Shown here: one piece after another, positions 44,728 through 55,459 of the stretch
Layout: every line of letters starts with the position of its first letter
Numbering within the stretch: the stretch's first letter is position 1
From: Scylla paramamosain
Taxonomy: Eukaryota; Arthropoda; Malacostraca; Decapoda; Portunidae
DNA length: 64,000 bases
Direction: 5' to 3'
Assembly: GCF_035594125.1 (NCBI RefSeq)
Contig: NC_087163.1
Coordinates: 1,689,001-1,753,000, forward strand
The notes under the pieces: generated by a model
The model's input: the letters and a program-made list of their open reading frames with translations, nothing else
The model's database searches: none
What the model was told of the DNA's origin: nothing
Translations under genes and position numbers: made by a program

Positions 44728-44952
44728 AATATTTCGTGCAATTTCGTGGCTCTTTGCTTTCTCGTCACGACTATTTTCCAAGGCCACAAATTATTTGCCT
44801 GGTTTTCAGAAGTGTTTCTCCAATTAATAAAGTAGAAATCTTGTTATTTTTTTACTAGAAACTTAAAAACGCCCTCCAAAACTCGTTTAACTTCAACTAA
44901 GCCTTTTGAAAGTAGTCTGGGTGCGGCACAGAGGTATTTCCGACTCGGTATC
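44728..44952 (+). mobile_element. MITE copy with decayed ends
   Basis: TCTTTGCTTTCTCGTCACGA, then CTATTTTCCAAGGCCACAAA, GTGTTTCTCCAATTAATAAA, GTAGAAATCTTGTTATTTTT and GTTTAACTTCAACTAAGCC follow the family order. Both termini carry several substitutions (left ATATTTCGTGCAATTTCG, right AGGTATTTCCGACTCGGTAT). Confidence 0.75.
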
Positions 44953-45094
44953 AAGTGACGAATGGATTTATTGAAGCAAATGTTTCAAAATCGACGTTTC
45001 AGTCAAGTTCGGATCAAGTCATTAGCAGCTTGAGTCATTGATGATCGGAAATCGAAACACTGAACACTTAGTAACTTCAACTGAGGAGTAAGTG

Positions 45095-45315
45095 GTGAAG
45101 GAGGAATAAGCATCAGAAAGAGGAGAAAGAGGAGAAAGAAGGAAGAGGAATTTGAGGAAGAGGAAAAGGAAGACGTAGAGGAGCAGAACAAGAGGAAGAA
45201 TACAAAGGAGTAAGAAGGAATAAGAAGGAAGATGAATAATAGCAGACCTTGAGGAACGGGAGGAGGAGGAGGAAGAAGAAGAAGGACGAGTAGGAGAAGA
45301 AAGAGGAGGAACCCA
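45095..45315. repeat. Purine-rich tract
   Basis: AGGAGAAAGAGG-type words over about 220 nt. The minus-strand Ser-rich frames are artefacts. Confidence 0.75.
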
Positions 45316-45796
45316 ATAAGTCGTGTTTAAAAAGACGGAGCCAAACCACCAACACTCCAAGCCCTCGAGTCAACACTGCAGACGTAATGACATCAACGGA
45401 CCACAGGGAGCGCAGACAATTAGTGGATGCTATTGATAAGTCAGGTGAAGGAGCGGCTGCATTGACACTACTACCTGGAGAGAGGAGGTCCTTTTTTTCC
45501 TTCCTTACTTATGTACTTACTTAACCAATTCATTCAGATGTAGCGATATCTGACACGTTGTTCCGGGGAGTGAGGGAAGTGAGTCAATAGAAGTGTTAGA
45601 CATCTGAGGTTATACGTTAATGGTTAGTTAAGTGAAGAGAATGTCACGGTGATGTGGTCAAGAGTGTGGGGCTGTAATGGTTAGCACACAGAGGTTTTAT
45701 ACGAAACGGAATATTGTCTCCTTGTTACGTTAATGTCAATATTTGTTAACGGGTATTTCACTAATGAACTCGTATTTGGTAGTCAAAGAAACGTAC

Positions 45797-45805
45797 GTGT
45801 GTGTG

Positions 45806-45851
<46 letters not shown>
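45797..45851. repeat. (GT)n microsatellite
   Basis: About 27 GT units with one GC substitution. Confidence 0.97.
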
Positions 45852-45852
<1 letters not shown>

Positions 45853-45859
45853 TTAACGT

Positions 45860-47140
45860 AATATCCTCTAGGCTCCAGGACAAAGGTTTAGAAAAAATCA
45901 TGATGCCTTTTCCACTGTACGCAGGTAAAAGACGATGTGGAGTTGAATTATATCTGAGGTTTGGTGACGCCACAACCCGGAGCGTCGCACTACGTCCCTT
46001 CCACCAGCTGACCTCCCTTTCTCGTCCTCCTTCACTCGTTACCAACAACTTTCCTCTTTCATTTCCCTTTCTCGTGTATTCTTCACTGCCTCGTGCTCCT
46101 CCTCCTCCTCTTCCGCTTGATTTCCCCTCTTCCTTCATCTTCCAATATCCATGACCTAGTTTTCCTTTTTGTTGGCCCAGCATTTCCTGTCTCCGTCGCG
46201 AGTGTCTTGTTAGGGCTGCTTGAGGCCGTCATGTCAGTGGCCGAGGCGGCTTTGCAGAGACGTGTAATGTCAGGTGTTGTAAACCTGCAGGCGACTGACA
46301 GGTACTTGCGCGCCGCCTGGTATTCAGAGCGGAAACCAGTGGAAGCAATAGTTGTCGCCTGTGCATTCCCTAGTTCCCACTGGCGCTCCCACGCTCCTGA
46401 TTGGTCGAGATGAAGGAGGCTGCAAGAACGAGAAGTGAATTCTGATTGCCTGGTGCTCCTCCGCTGCCCGCGTCAAGAGGACCAGTTAAGCGAGCAGAGC
46501 AGTCGTCAGAAGATGAACCAGACCAGCTAGATATTAGACGCTCGTCCCCCCACGCTGCCATTTGTGAGTGTCCCCAGGAAGTGCCCGGGAGCTTGACAAA
46601 CGGTAAGGACAGACGGCAGAAGTAATGATCGATTGCTGCCTCCACATCTAGTCTGGCGTGGCAGAGATCCCGGGGCAGCGGCGGAGAACACCTGAACACC
46701 ACCTCCCTGGCCCACTATCTCGTAGCCCCGCACTCCCCCCGGTGCCGAGTTTCAAATCAGTGATCCGAGGCCTATATCAACACGCGCGGCACAGCGGAGC
46801 GCCTGGCGGGGCCTCGCGCCGGGACCGCTGCCGTAACTCATCTTTCATAATTTCGTGTGTGACTGGGAGACGACCATTCACCGGAATTTATGACTGAGTT
46901 ACTCCCGTGTTGATTGGATGCGTTGCGCCTCCAGCACGACGGCTCAAGGACGCGCTGTTGGGCCCGCCTCGCTGCCGAGGAGCGCCTGGGAATTATGGTG
47001 AAAAAAAAGTTATTTCCTTTGTAACTAGTTTCATTGTAAAAGGTGACAGGCGGACATAATGGGCAAGAAAAACGGCTAAAGTTTGAGAAGTTTAAAGCTT
47101 CCTTGTAAGCTAAGGAGGCAGAGAGGTGTGAGGCTGCTAG
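45860..47140. other. Unannotated stretch, about 1.3 kb
   Basis: Balanced composition with a short CCT run at 46099-46114. No reading frame of more than 120 codons and no recognised motif. Nothing is called. Confidence 0.45.
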
Positions 47141-47192
47141 TAAATCATGGCGCAGTGGAGGGCAGTGGTGGCGGCGGCTGGCTTACTTGCTT

Positions 47193-47345
47193 GTAGGCAG
47201 CGGGAGGCAGGTGGTGAGGCAGCAGGAAGCATGAGGCAGGTGGTGAGGCAACCGGCAGCGTGAGGTAGGTGGTGAGGCAGCCGGCAGCGTGAGGCAAGTG
47301 GTGAGGCAGCCGGCAGAGTTCAGATGAGGGCAGCGTGAGGCAGGC
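47193..47345. repeat. 29-bp minisatellite
   Basis: The anchor GTGGTGAGGC falls at 47211, 47240, 47269 and 47298, exactly 29 nt apart. The unit is close to GGTGGTGAGGCAGCCGGCAG plus CGTGAGGCA. Four clear copies plus decayed ends. Confidence 0.95.
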
Positions 47346-47403
47346 TGGGTGTGTTTTTGTCAAATAGATACATCCTCAGTCGTTCCGAGCAAGGCTAAAC
47401 AGA

Positions 47404-47432
47404 CAACCACCACCACCACCACCACCACCAAT

Positions 47433-47464
<32 letters not shown>
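47404..47464. repeat. Compound (CCA)n(CAA)n repeat
   Basis: About nine CCA units followed by about ten CAA units. A single C-to-A change per unit separates the halves. Confidence 0.95.
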
Positions 47465-47695
47465 ACACCAACAACAGCAGCACTAAAACATCATTAGGTC
47501 GTTTTGGTTTCTCATTAAAAGTTACATTAATTCTGACGCCATTTTAAAGAGGGATATAATTAGAGGGACCCTCTGAGTTGACGGGAATCAAGAAAACCTA
47601 AAAAGTGAAGCGAAAGAAAATCATTCTTTGCAGCGATAAAATTAAGTGGATTAAATCTACCCACGTAGAAAATCCCGCCGGGCACCGTAATGAAG

Positions 47696-47805
47696 TGAGT
47701 GTGGGCGTGGGGCGGCGGGGAGAGGCGGGGGGAGTAGGACGGGGCTGAGCGGGGCAGAGCGGGGCGGGGCTGGCGGGGTTGGGTGGGATGGAGGGGGACG
47801 GGCTG
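47696..47805 (+). other. G-rich tract, candidate G-quadruplexes
   Basis: About 110 nt in which G-runs of three to six occur every few bases (GGGGCGGCGGGGAGAGGCGG and GGGGTTGGGTGGGATGGAGG). A repeated GAGCGGGGCA word suggests a short tandem origin. Confidence 0.65.
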
Positions 47806-48463
47806 TAAATGTAATCAGAATTTTTCTTGGAATAACCGTAACATGAAAGAAACGAAGGAAAGCGACAAGAAAGAGTGAGAAGTGTAGAGCAAGGACACTA
47901 CAGGACGGGGCGGGCCACCGGGGCCAGTCCACGCCGCGCCTCACCAAGCGGAGTGGTGTTGGAGGGAACCGTGAGTGCCATCAGGGGGAGGGGGAATCGG
48001 AGCGCCCCGCATCTCTACTGACGTGGCACATTCGTTGACATTCCGTTCTCTCTCTCATGTCTCCTTTCTTCTCGTCTCCCTTTTAATAGACACATTCAGG
48101 AATCTCGCGCATGCATCGTGTTCACCGTCTGGCCACAGCAGCAGTCACTTCACCGTGATGGGTGAGCACTGCGCCTCCATCCATTCTTCTCCGGCAATCA
48201 TGTTATTCACAACATAACGGATGTGTTGCTGAAATTTCGAGGCGCGGGTCCCGGCATGCAGTGCAGACCAAGGCACTCCCCCGCCTGGCCGAGCTGGCAG
48301 ATCAGGGCCAGTGACGTTCACGTGTGGGCGCGGCGGCTGACCCTTCACCAGCAGTCATTAACGAGTCCCCGGGAAGCAATTGGTCGCTAGGATGCTTAGT
48401 CAGGTATCAATAATAATCAATTAAACATTCTCCCTTCCACTCATGACCTGTCCTTTCAAAAAA

Positions 48464-48540
48464 TAAAAGTAAATAAATAAATAAAATAAAATAAATCACC
48501 ATTACTAGTTTGCAAAATAAATCACCATTACTAGTTTGCT
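48464..48540. repeat. AAATA-rich tract and 25-bp tandem duplication
   Basis: AAATAAAT words lead into a 25-bp unit containing AATCACCATTACTAGTTTGC that occurs twice (48489-48513 and 48514-48539) without a mismatch. It is a recent small duplication. Confidence 0.9.
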
Positions 48541-49081
48541 TCAGTCCTCTACGGTCTACACGGCAAGGTTTATCAGGGAACGGGTCGTCAATTAAATAAT
48601 ACAGACCTCGAACATTCCAAAGTCAGAAGCGCTGGCCATGTTGGCGGTGCTGCAGCTGTGCGGCGAGTATGGCGGCGAGGCGGACGCTGAAAACTTGCCT
48701 CTTGACGAATATAGGGAAGTAAACGAGGCCGTGAGCTGATAAAAAGGAAGAAGGAGAGTATTGTGATGACGGAGTTAGAGTGGGGGTGGACAGGTGAGTG
48801 TTGGCTGGTGAAGAAAGCAGGAGAGGCGGACACCGGGTGATGGGGCTGACGTGGTGATGATGAAGTGAAAAGTGAATAATGGAGGCTTGTCCCGAGCAGA
48901 GCCTGGAGGCATTCTGTGAGGCTGCGAGTTTCAAGATTCATTAAACAACATTTCGGGAAGTTAATTATTGCGGCAGAAAGGAAGAGGAGAGGAAGAAAGA
49001 GGAAGGGAGAGGAGATCAGTGAGGAGAGTGGAGAAGGGTAGTTAAGGATGGTAGTTGGGTAGGTCAGTGAGGAAAGGTCAT

Positions 49082-49120
49082 GGCGTGAGGGTGAGGGTGA
49101 GGGGGGGCAGGGAGGGTGTG
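49082..49120 (+). other. Candidate G-quadruplex
   Basis: GAGGGTGAGGGTGAGGGGGG, then CAGGGAGGG. There are at least four G-runs of three or more separated by one to three bases. Confidence 0.65.
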
Positions 49121-49241
49121 TGAGGGCAGGACGCTGAGGTCGATACTCGTAGGAAAATAAAAGTTGTGGAAGGAATGGCGCTGCTTTAATGCTGTGTCTC
49201 TTGAGTGCCTGTTGGCGGTGACACTGCTTCAGGTGACGTGT

Positions 49242-49376
<135 letters not shown>

Positions 49377-49498
49377 CTCATTTCATGATTGCTTTCCATT
49401 TTCCACCCTCGTCTCTTTACATGTGTTATCCATTTCTTTATAGCTACATCTTTCTTCTCGCGTCCACCATAACCCGCTGATGCATCCCCTTCGCTTCC

Positions 49499-49500
<2 letters not shown>

Positions 49501-49583
<83 letters not shown>
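49501..49583. repeat. (CA)n microsatellite
   Basis: 41 pure CA units. Confidence 0.98.
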
Positions 49584-49586
<3 letters not shown>

Positions 49587-49924
49587 ATCTGACATGTCTC
49601 GCAGTTTTCCTTCCAGCCTGTGACATAATTACATAGCGGAGCAGTGGTTCCCAAACTGTCTTACATAACGTCCTTTTTTTCTGATTCTAACAGACCTGCA
49701 CGCTCCCCTCAACACGCTTTATTGTATTTATATAAGATTAGATACCTTTACATATTATATCTAGACACTGTTTATGGAATCAGGAAAAATATTATTTGTG
49801 TGGATTAAAACAAATTTAATAGAAAATATAGGCACGAGACATTTTAATTATATTTGCTTCGAGTTATTTTATCATATACTTCAAAGCAATGAATTCTGGG
49901 CAGATAACTTCACGCTTTTCTGGA

Positions 49925-49927
<3 letters not shown>

Positions 49928-49969
<42 letters not shown>
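49928..49969. repeat. (GT)n microsatellite
   Basis: About 20 GT units. Confidence 0.97.
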
Positions 49970-50379
49970 AAACTGTTGTCAGCATGTCACAGCAGGTCAG
50001 GCCTCAGCATCGGCAGTTGCAGCATAGACGTGTCCTGCGAGCTTGTCCCTCTGCAACGTGTCACTTGTTCAGTCTGGCAGGAAGTTTTGCTTGTCTTGTG
50101 TTTGACCGTAACGTATCTTACGTCCTTCCTTTCTGCTTCATGATCCAGTAAAGTTACGGTATGATGAGACTCAACTCACGCCAGCCTGGACGGGACACAA
50201 GCAAGGTCTCGGTCTGGTGCTGTGCTCTTTGTCTTCGCCGACTTGAAATTAAATGTGCCAAATCATCGCTAATATGTCCCCGAGGCTCTAGGCCAAGCAG
50301 TCTGTAATATTTTTTTAATCCAGGAGCCGCAGTGTGCCCAGCCCAGATGTGTTCATTTTTTTTTTCACCTTTGCTAACC

Positions 50380-50401
50380 CACCACCACCACCACCACCAC
50401 A
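50380..50401. repeat. (CCA)n trinucleotide repeat
   Basis: Seven CCA units. Confidence 0.9.
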
Positions 50402-50539
50402 GGTGCCAGGGTATGGTGGGCACGCAGTGCCTGGCCTCACCTCGCAGCATTACCAGAGCGCACCTCAAACCATTTGCGGCACATATTTCGTTTTATATTT
50501 CAAACTGAATCAGTTTTCCAGCTTCACAGCGAGGCATAA

Positions 50540-52290
50540 TTTATAGAATAGCAGCCAGAGTGGCAGACATGAAAGGCAATAGAAATTGCCTTTGGGATAG
50601 ACTCGTGGAATTAGAGGCGATGGCTCGCTAGAACCTACGGAAAGGAAAATCTTAGAGTCATGAATATATTATGCATCCAATAAAAGCCAAAGAGAAAATG
50701 AGCAGCTTCGTATTAACTCTTCGGCGAGAAAACGAATGATGAGAATCACTTTAGCCTTTGTAGATTGTTAGAGAGAAGGCTGTGAGGGCATCAAGTAAAT
50801 GAGAGCGGTGCTCGGATGATCAGGCGGCAAGGAGCAGCGGCCATAGGTGTGCCGGGCGCGAGAAGGGAAACAAGGCAGCACATGGTGAGCAGGACGGAAG
50901 GCAACGGAAGCTGCCTTTAAAATGGAACGCGATCATTCCCAAGCGACGACCGAAAGTCGCGAGGCCCCGAGGAGATTGATGATGACTCCCGGAAGAGTGC
51001 TCGGGACGGCGGGAGGGGCGGCAGGGCACCACCGGGAGGCTGGGGAAGGGAAGCCAGACTCCAGTAAAAGGAAAAAGTGATAAAGACAAGAGGCACGACA
51101 CTCAAAAAGAAAAGTTAACCGACACAATAAAATCAAAGCACCAACAGTCTGAGCTCGGAAGAAACTGGCCAAGTATAACAATTGATGGAAACACGAAGGA
51201 AACGAAGGAAAACTTGTGTGGCAAGAAACAGTTGACGGCGAGAAAGACAGAGACGGCAGGGTCACAAACAACGCAGATGAGAGTCAGGATGAAAACGAAA
51301 CTGCATTGAACTCGCGTGCATCTGTGACTGAGAACACATTGCTTGCGTCAATACTCATCCTTTGTAAGATTATTAAGCAACAACTCACGAGGCAGCGGTA
51401 AAGTTTCCAGGGATGAGTTTAGATGAATCAGGAGTGTAGGCGGCCAGATTTACTGAAGGAAAAACACACAAACCTGCCCCCTTGCAACAACATAGTGAGC
51501 ACAATGCCGCCGCCAACACACCTATACGTCATGAGGGAAAATATAAAAATTGGTACCGAATCGCTGTTCAATATACACTTCACTATTTTACATATTTACA
51601 CAACTTGCCTCCAAATAGCGGCAATAACCGACTAGTTTGTGCCTCGGAAAATTATAATTACATTCATGGCCTCGGTCACGCGTGCAGGTAAAATTAATAT
51701 GAATTTTACCGTTTTCATTTCCTCTAAGCGGCGAGGTTATGATGACGTCAAGAACTCCAGGCATCATGGGAACTGAACGGGAGCACAGAGGAAGACCCCA
51801 ATCATCTCCGAGACCTCTGAAAATAACTCATGAGATTAAGGTTTGTGAATGCTGGCTTAAGAGAGGCCACAGGAGAAAAGCACTGGAGTTGTTGGTCCTG
51901 TTCAGGGTGTTTATGATAGTTACACTCACTAACGTAAAGGAAAAGAGGGAGAGTAAAGGCCAAGGCTCCTCCACGCCATCATCCAGCCATCTTAAAACAA
52001 GGTATCATTCAGGAGCGCAAGAAGCAAGTATTTCAGCTATATACCTATAAGGAACAGAGATAATTATTACAAAGACTAAAACTAGACAGGAGAACAGCTT
52101 TCCTCGAGAATTCGCAAAACTGACCTGCAGGAAGTTTTTTTTTCTTCTTCTTTGGAAGCTGAAAATGTGTGAACTTGTCAGTGAATTTCGAATATTCCTC
52201 CAACATTAACTTGGAAAATGAATATGTAGATGACGTGCAACAAGTGAGATGTAATTTAAACAGAGAATTTTCATGTAAAAGATAATGAGA
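50540..52290. other. Quiet stretch of 1.75 kb
   Basis: No arrays. Open frames of up to 112 codons on both strands, none recognisable. AT content rises towards the right end. Confidence 0.5.
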
Positions 52291-52299
52291 AAATGCGAG

Positions 52300-52710
52300 T
52301 CGACCAAGCAGTGCAAAAATACTGTAGCGTAGCGAGCGCAATGTTACGAAAGTTAATAATGCTTCTGCTGAGGATAAACTTTTAACGTATCTAAAATAAA
52401 CCGAGGAATTTTGTGACTAAAACTAAGAATACGTTAACCGATTCAGCATGGCGAAGAATACTGCAATGTGCTGACAATAGTTTGGAAGCCACCGAGCTAC
52501 AACGAATAACCTTACAAACTTTTAGCACAAACACTGCACACAAACCTATTTCAGCGTCATGAAGAACACTGCAATGTACCGGCAACACTTAGGCATGTAT
52601 TCTGAAACACCTCACCGCTGGGCTTCATATAAGATAATTTGGGAGCCACCGACTAAGAATAAACTTAGACTTTTATCATAAACTCAGCACGCGAACCTGA
52701 GATAAGCGGG
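52300..52710. repeat. Diverged tandem repeat of about 106 bp with MITE end inside
   Basis: AACCGATTCAGC with GAAGAATACTGCAATGTGCT at 52436 onward, and AACCTATTTCAGC with GAAGAACACTGCAATGTACC at 52542 onward, are two clear copies. Each also carries GGAAGCCACCGA or GGGAGCCACCGA and an ACTTTTA block. A weaker third copy lies at 52300-52430. In the second copy the order is interrupted by 52593-52637. Confidence 0.65.
52593..52637 (+). mobile_element. MITE left-end fragment inside a tandem repeat
   Basis: GCATGTATTCTGAAACACC, then CTCACCGC and TTCATATAAGATA match the left end of the family. The first tandem copy reads ACAATAG directly into TTTGGAAGCC at this point. The extra 45 nt in the second copy are therefore an insertion that postdates the tandem duplication, or the site was lost from the first copy. 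Confidence 0.5.
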
Positions 52711-53095
52711 CAGCGGGACACATGATTTGCTGTGCTTTATGCAAACAAATCACAAACACTACAATCAAGCGCAGAGAACATTGATCTTAAAACTTTAGAT
52801 CCCAAGGTTATTACGCGAGTTACTCAATTACCTCTTGTATCTCTTCTCGTAAATCTCAATCTCACTCAATCTCATTCTTTCTAATTCCTCATTCATTCCT
52901 TTTATTCCTTCATTTACACAAGCCGGGGCAATTACGGGCGGGAGAGGGACGGGGCCGTAAAATGAATCTTGAGAGCCATCGGGGCGCCGAGACAAAGATG
53001 TATTATATGGAGGACGTGCCCCATAAAGTGAAGCACAGGGTGGGTCATGAAGTGCCGCGGTGCTTGGTGCTTCCCCCCTTGAAGACGTCTGGGCC

Positions 53096-53205
53096 AGTGG
53101 TGGCGGTGGTGGTGGTAATAATTGAAGATGTAGTGGTAGTAAAAATAATAGTAGTAGTAGCAGTTGTTGTTGTATTAGTTTTGATAGGAGTAATAGTAGA
53201 TTAAG
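53096..53205. repeat. GGT/GTA trinucleotide field
   Basis: GGT units grading into AATA, GTA and TTG triplets over 110 nt. The run is followed by the block ATCTTTTAAGTAAAACACCC that recurs after the next GTA array. Confidence 0.85.
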
Positions 53206-53306
53206 GATAAAGATCTTTTAAGTAAAACACCCAAAAATATAGAAAGATAAAGTGTAATTTAGTTTAGTGACAGACTGTACCAAAACCGCACGTGTCTTTT
53301 CTCCTA

Positions 53307-53307
<1 letters not shown>

Positions 53308-53384
<77 letters not shown>

Positions 53385-53422
53385 CAGCAGCAGTAGTAGC
53401 AGCAGTAGTAGCAGTGGTGGTA
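53308..53422. repeat. (TAG)n trinucleotide repeat
   Basis: About 27 TAG units followed by CAG/TAG mixtures. The flanks are duplicated. GATCTTTTAAGTAAAACACC with AAAATATAGAAAGATAAAG (53210-53251) and GACTCTTTAAGTAAAATGCC with AAAATATAGACAAATAA (53435-53472) are two copies of one sequence, each following a triplet array. Confidence 0.93.
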
Positions 53423-53862
53423 TATCAGTGACAGACTCTTTAAGTAAAATGCCACCAAAATATAGACAAATAATCGAGTTTAGTCCAGCTCTCCCCCCTG
53501 TGTTATATTGCTCTGGTTATTGTATTGTACCAATGTATCTGTGTTGCGGCGGTGCTGTTTAACCGGCAGTGCATTGCCTTCCACTGTTACTGTAACGAAT
53601 CATCTTCCCTTACTCTTAATCTAATCAAGCATAGCAATAATTAAATACGACACTTAATTAATGAACCACTGAAACAGATCCAGTGACGTGATCTGTTGAC
53701 AATGGGCGAGTCACCACACTAGTCACCACACCAGTCACCACACCAATCACCACAGGGGTCATCGGGGGGTCAATGAGGGCGCGGTGACAGAGGACGGGTG
53801 TACGTGAAACTACTGCTGCAGCGCCTCCCTCATGAAGGAACACATTGATCCACTCCGCGACG

Positions 53863-53864
<2 letters not shown>

Positions 53865-53938
<74 letters not shown>
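53865..53938. repeat. (CT)n microsatellite, interrupted
   Basis: Two CT arrays separated by a phase shift near 53907. Confidence 0.97.
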
Positions 53939-53969
53939 CTCCACCCCCGCAGCCGTCGCCATGCCCCTC

Positions 53970-54032
53970 CCCCACCACCACCACCACCACTATCACCACC
54001 ACCACCACCACCACCACCACAACTACCACCAC
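53970..54032. repeat. (CCA)n trinucleotide repeat
   Basis: About 19 CCA units with two TAT/ACT variants. Confidence 0.95.
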
Positions 54033-54289
54033 GATCTTTATAGCACAAGGCAAGCACGTCCAGAGGTGCTTGTGTCTGCTTCTCTCCCCTCTGTCCTTCC
54101 TGTCTGTGAATCTATTTCTGTCTGTGTCTTTCCTGTTGTCTGTGTTTGTGTGGACTTCTGTTTGTTACTGTATCTATACGAGTGTCTGTGTGTGAGTGTG
54201 TGTCTGTTTTTGTTTATTCTGTATTTCTTTTTTTTTTTCTATTGTGTGTGTGTAGTTTATTTGTATGTGTGAAGGAATGTTGGTGTCTT

Positions 54290-54297
54290 CTTGTCTG

Positions 54298-54358
<61 letters not shown>

Positions 54359-54360
54359 GC
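54290..54360. repeat. (CTGT)n tetranucleotide repeat
   Basis: About 16 uninterrupted CTGT units. Confidence 0.97.
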
Positions 54361-54396
54361 TTATCTGTTTTTTTTTTTTGCGTCATTATGTTTATT

Positions 54397-54424
54397 CTCT
54401 CTCTCTCTCTCTCTCTCTCTCCTC

Positions 54425-54513
<89 letters not shown>
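54397..54513. repeat. (CT)n microsatellite with regular phase shifts
   Basis: CT array with CC dinucleotides at about 54420, 54423, 54439 and 54466. The final 48 nt are pure. Confidence 0.97.
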
Positions 54514-54516
<3 letters not shown>

Positions 54517-54589
54517 AGTACCATATTGCAGACGTGCGCGATACTCGTATATCTGCTGCTGGAGTCCCAAACATCATATTCATGTACCA

Positions 54590-54618
54590 GGTGTGTGTGT
54601 GTGTGTGTGTGTGTGTGT
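54590..54618. repeat. (GT)n microsatellite
   Basis: About 14 GT units. Confidence 0.95.
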
Positions 54619-55021
54619 CAGGGGCAGGTGAGGGGACAGTCGTCACTTGGGACATGAACCTCTAAGCGAAGGGTATGCAAAAATTCCTCGGCTTTGAGAT
54701 CGGGACAAAAAAGGAAGGAGAAAATGGTGTTATCTCTGAAAAAAAATTACAGATTGAGCCGTCAGTAAAGCCCGCCGCGTGCTCAGATAAATTGGAGCAG
54801 CTGCCCTTTAACGTAAACAAAGCGGCAAAATATTTCAGCTCACACAAATAAAATGATAAAAAAAAAATACGTTTCATTACAAAATTGTCGGGAATAAAGG
54901 TGAAAAGTGTGTGCAATGTGCCAGAAAGATTACACCGCGTTTGACTGCGTTACGAGGACCATTCATGCTTCAGCCAAACAGCCAGACGAGGCGGGCAGTG
55001 TAAAGCTGAGTGAAGGGACAT

Positions 55022-55090
55022 GAGTAACACAACGTAACACAACACAACACAACGTAACTCAACACAATACAACACAACACAACACGACAC
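55022..55090. repeat. (ACAAC)n pentanucleotide repeat
   Basis: Roughly 13 units of ACAAC with GT, CT and TA variants. Confidence 0.9.
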
Positions 55091-55239
55091 CCCCCATAGT
55101 ACCACACTCCCACACTCACCACCTCACCGCCAGCACCTCCAGTCGGCCCTCTGCTCAAACTTTATACTTTTCTTGCTTCCTTTAACCATCCTCACTATTT
55201 TACTTGGGTTTCAACGGACTCCATTTCCTCCTCCCACGT

Positions 55240-55322
55240 TGTCTCTGTCTCTGTCTCTGTCTCTGTCTGCCTATATGTCTGTCTACCCTGCTTCTTGTCT
55301 GTCTGTCTGTCTGTCTGTCTTA
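55240..55322. repeat. (CTGTCT)n and (CTGT)n repeats
   Basis: Five CTGTCT hexamers (55240-55270) and six CTGT tetramers (55296-55320). The left flank of the CT array that follows contains more TCTG words. Confidence 0.93.
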
Positions 55323-55387
55323 GTGTCTTCCTGTATGCCTGCATTGTTCATATATGTTTGTCTGTCTATATGTCTGTTTATCTGTCT

Positions 55388-55388
<1 letters not shown>

Positions 55389-55453
<65 letters not shown>
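55389..55453. repeat. (CT)n microsatellite
   Basis: Pure CT array of about 32 units. Confidence 0.98.
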
Positions 55454-55455
<2 letters not shown>

Positions 55456-55459
55456 GGCG

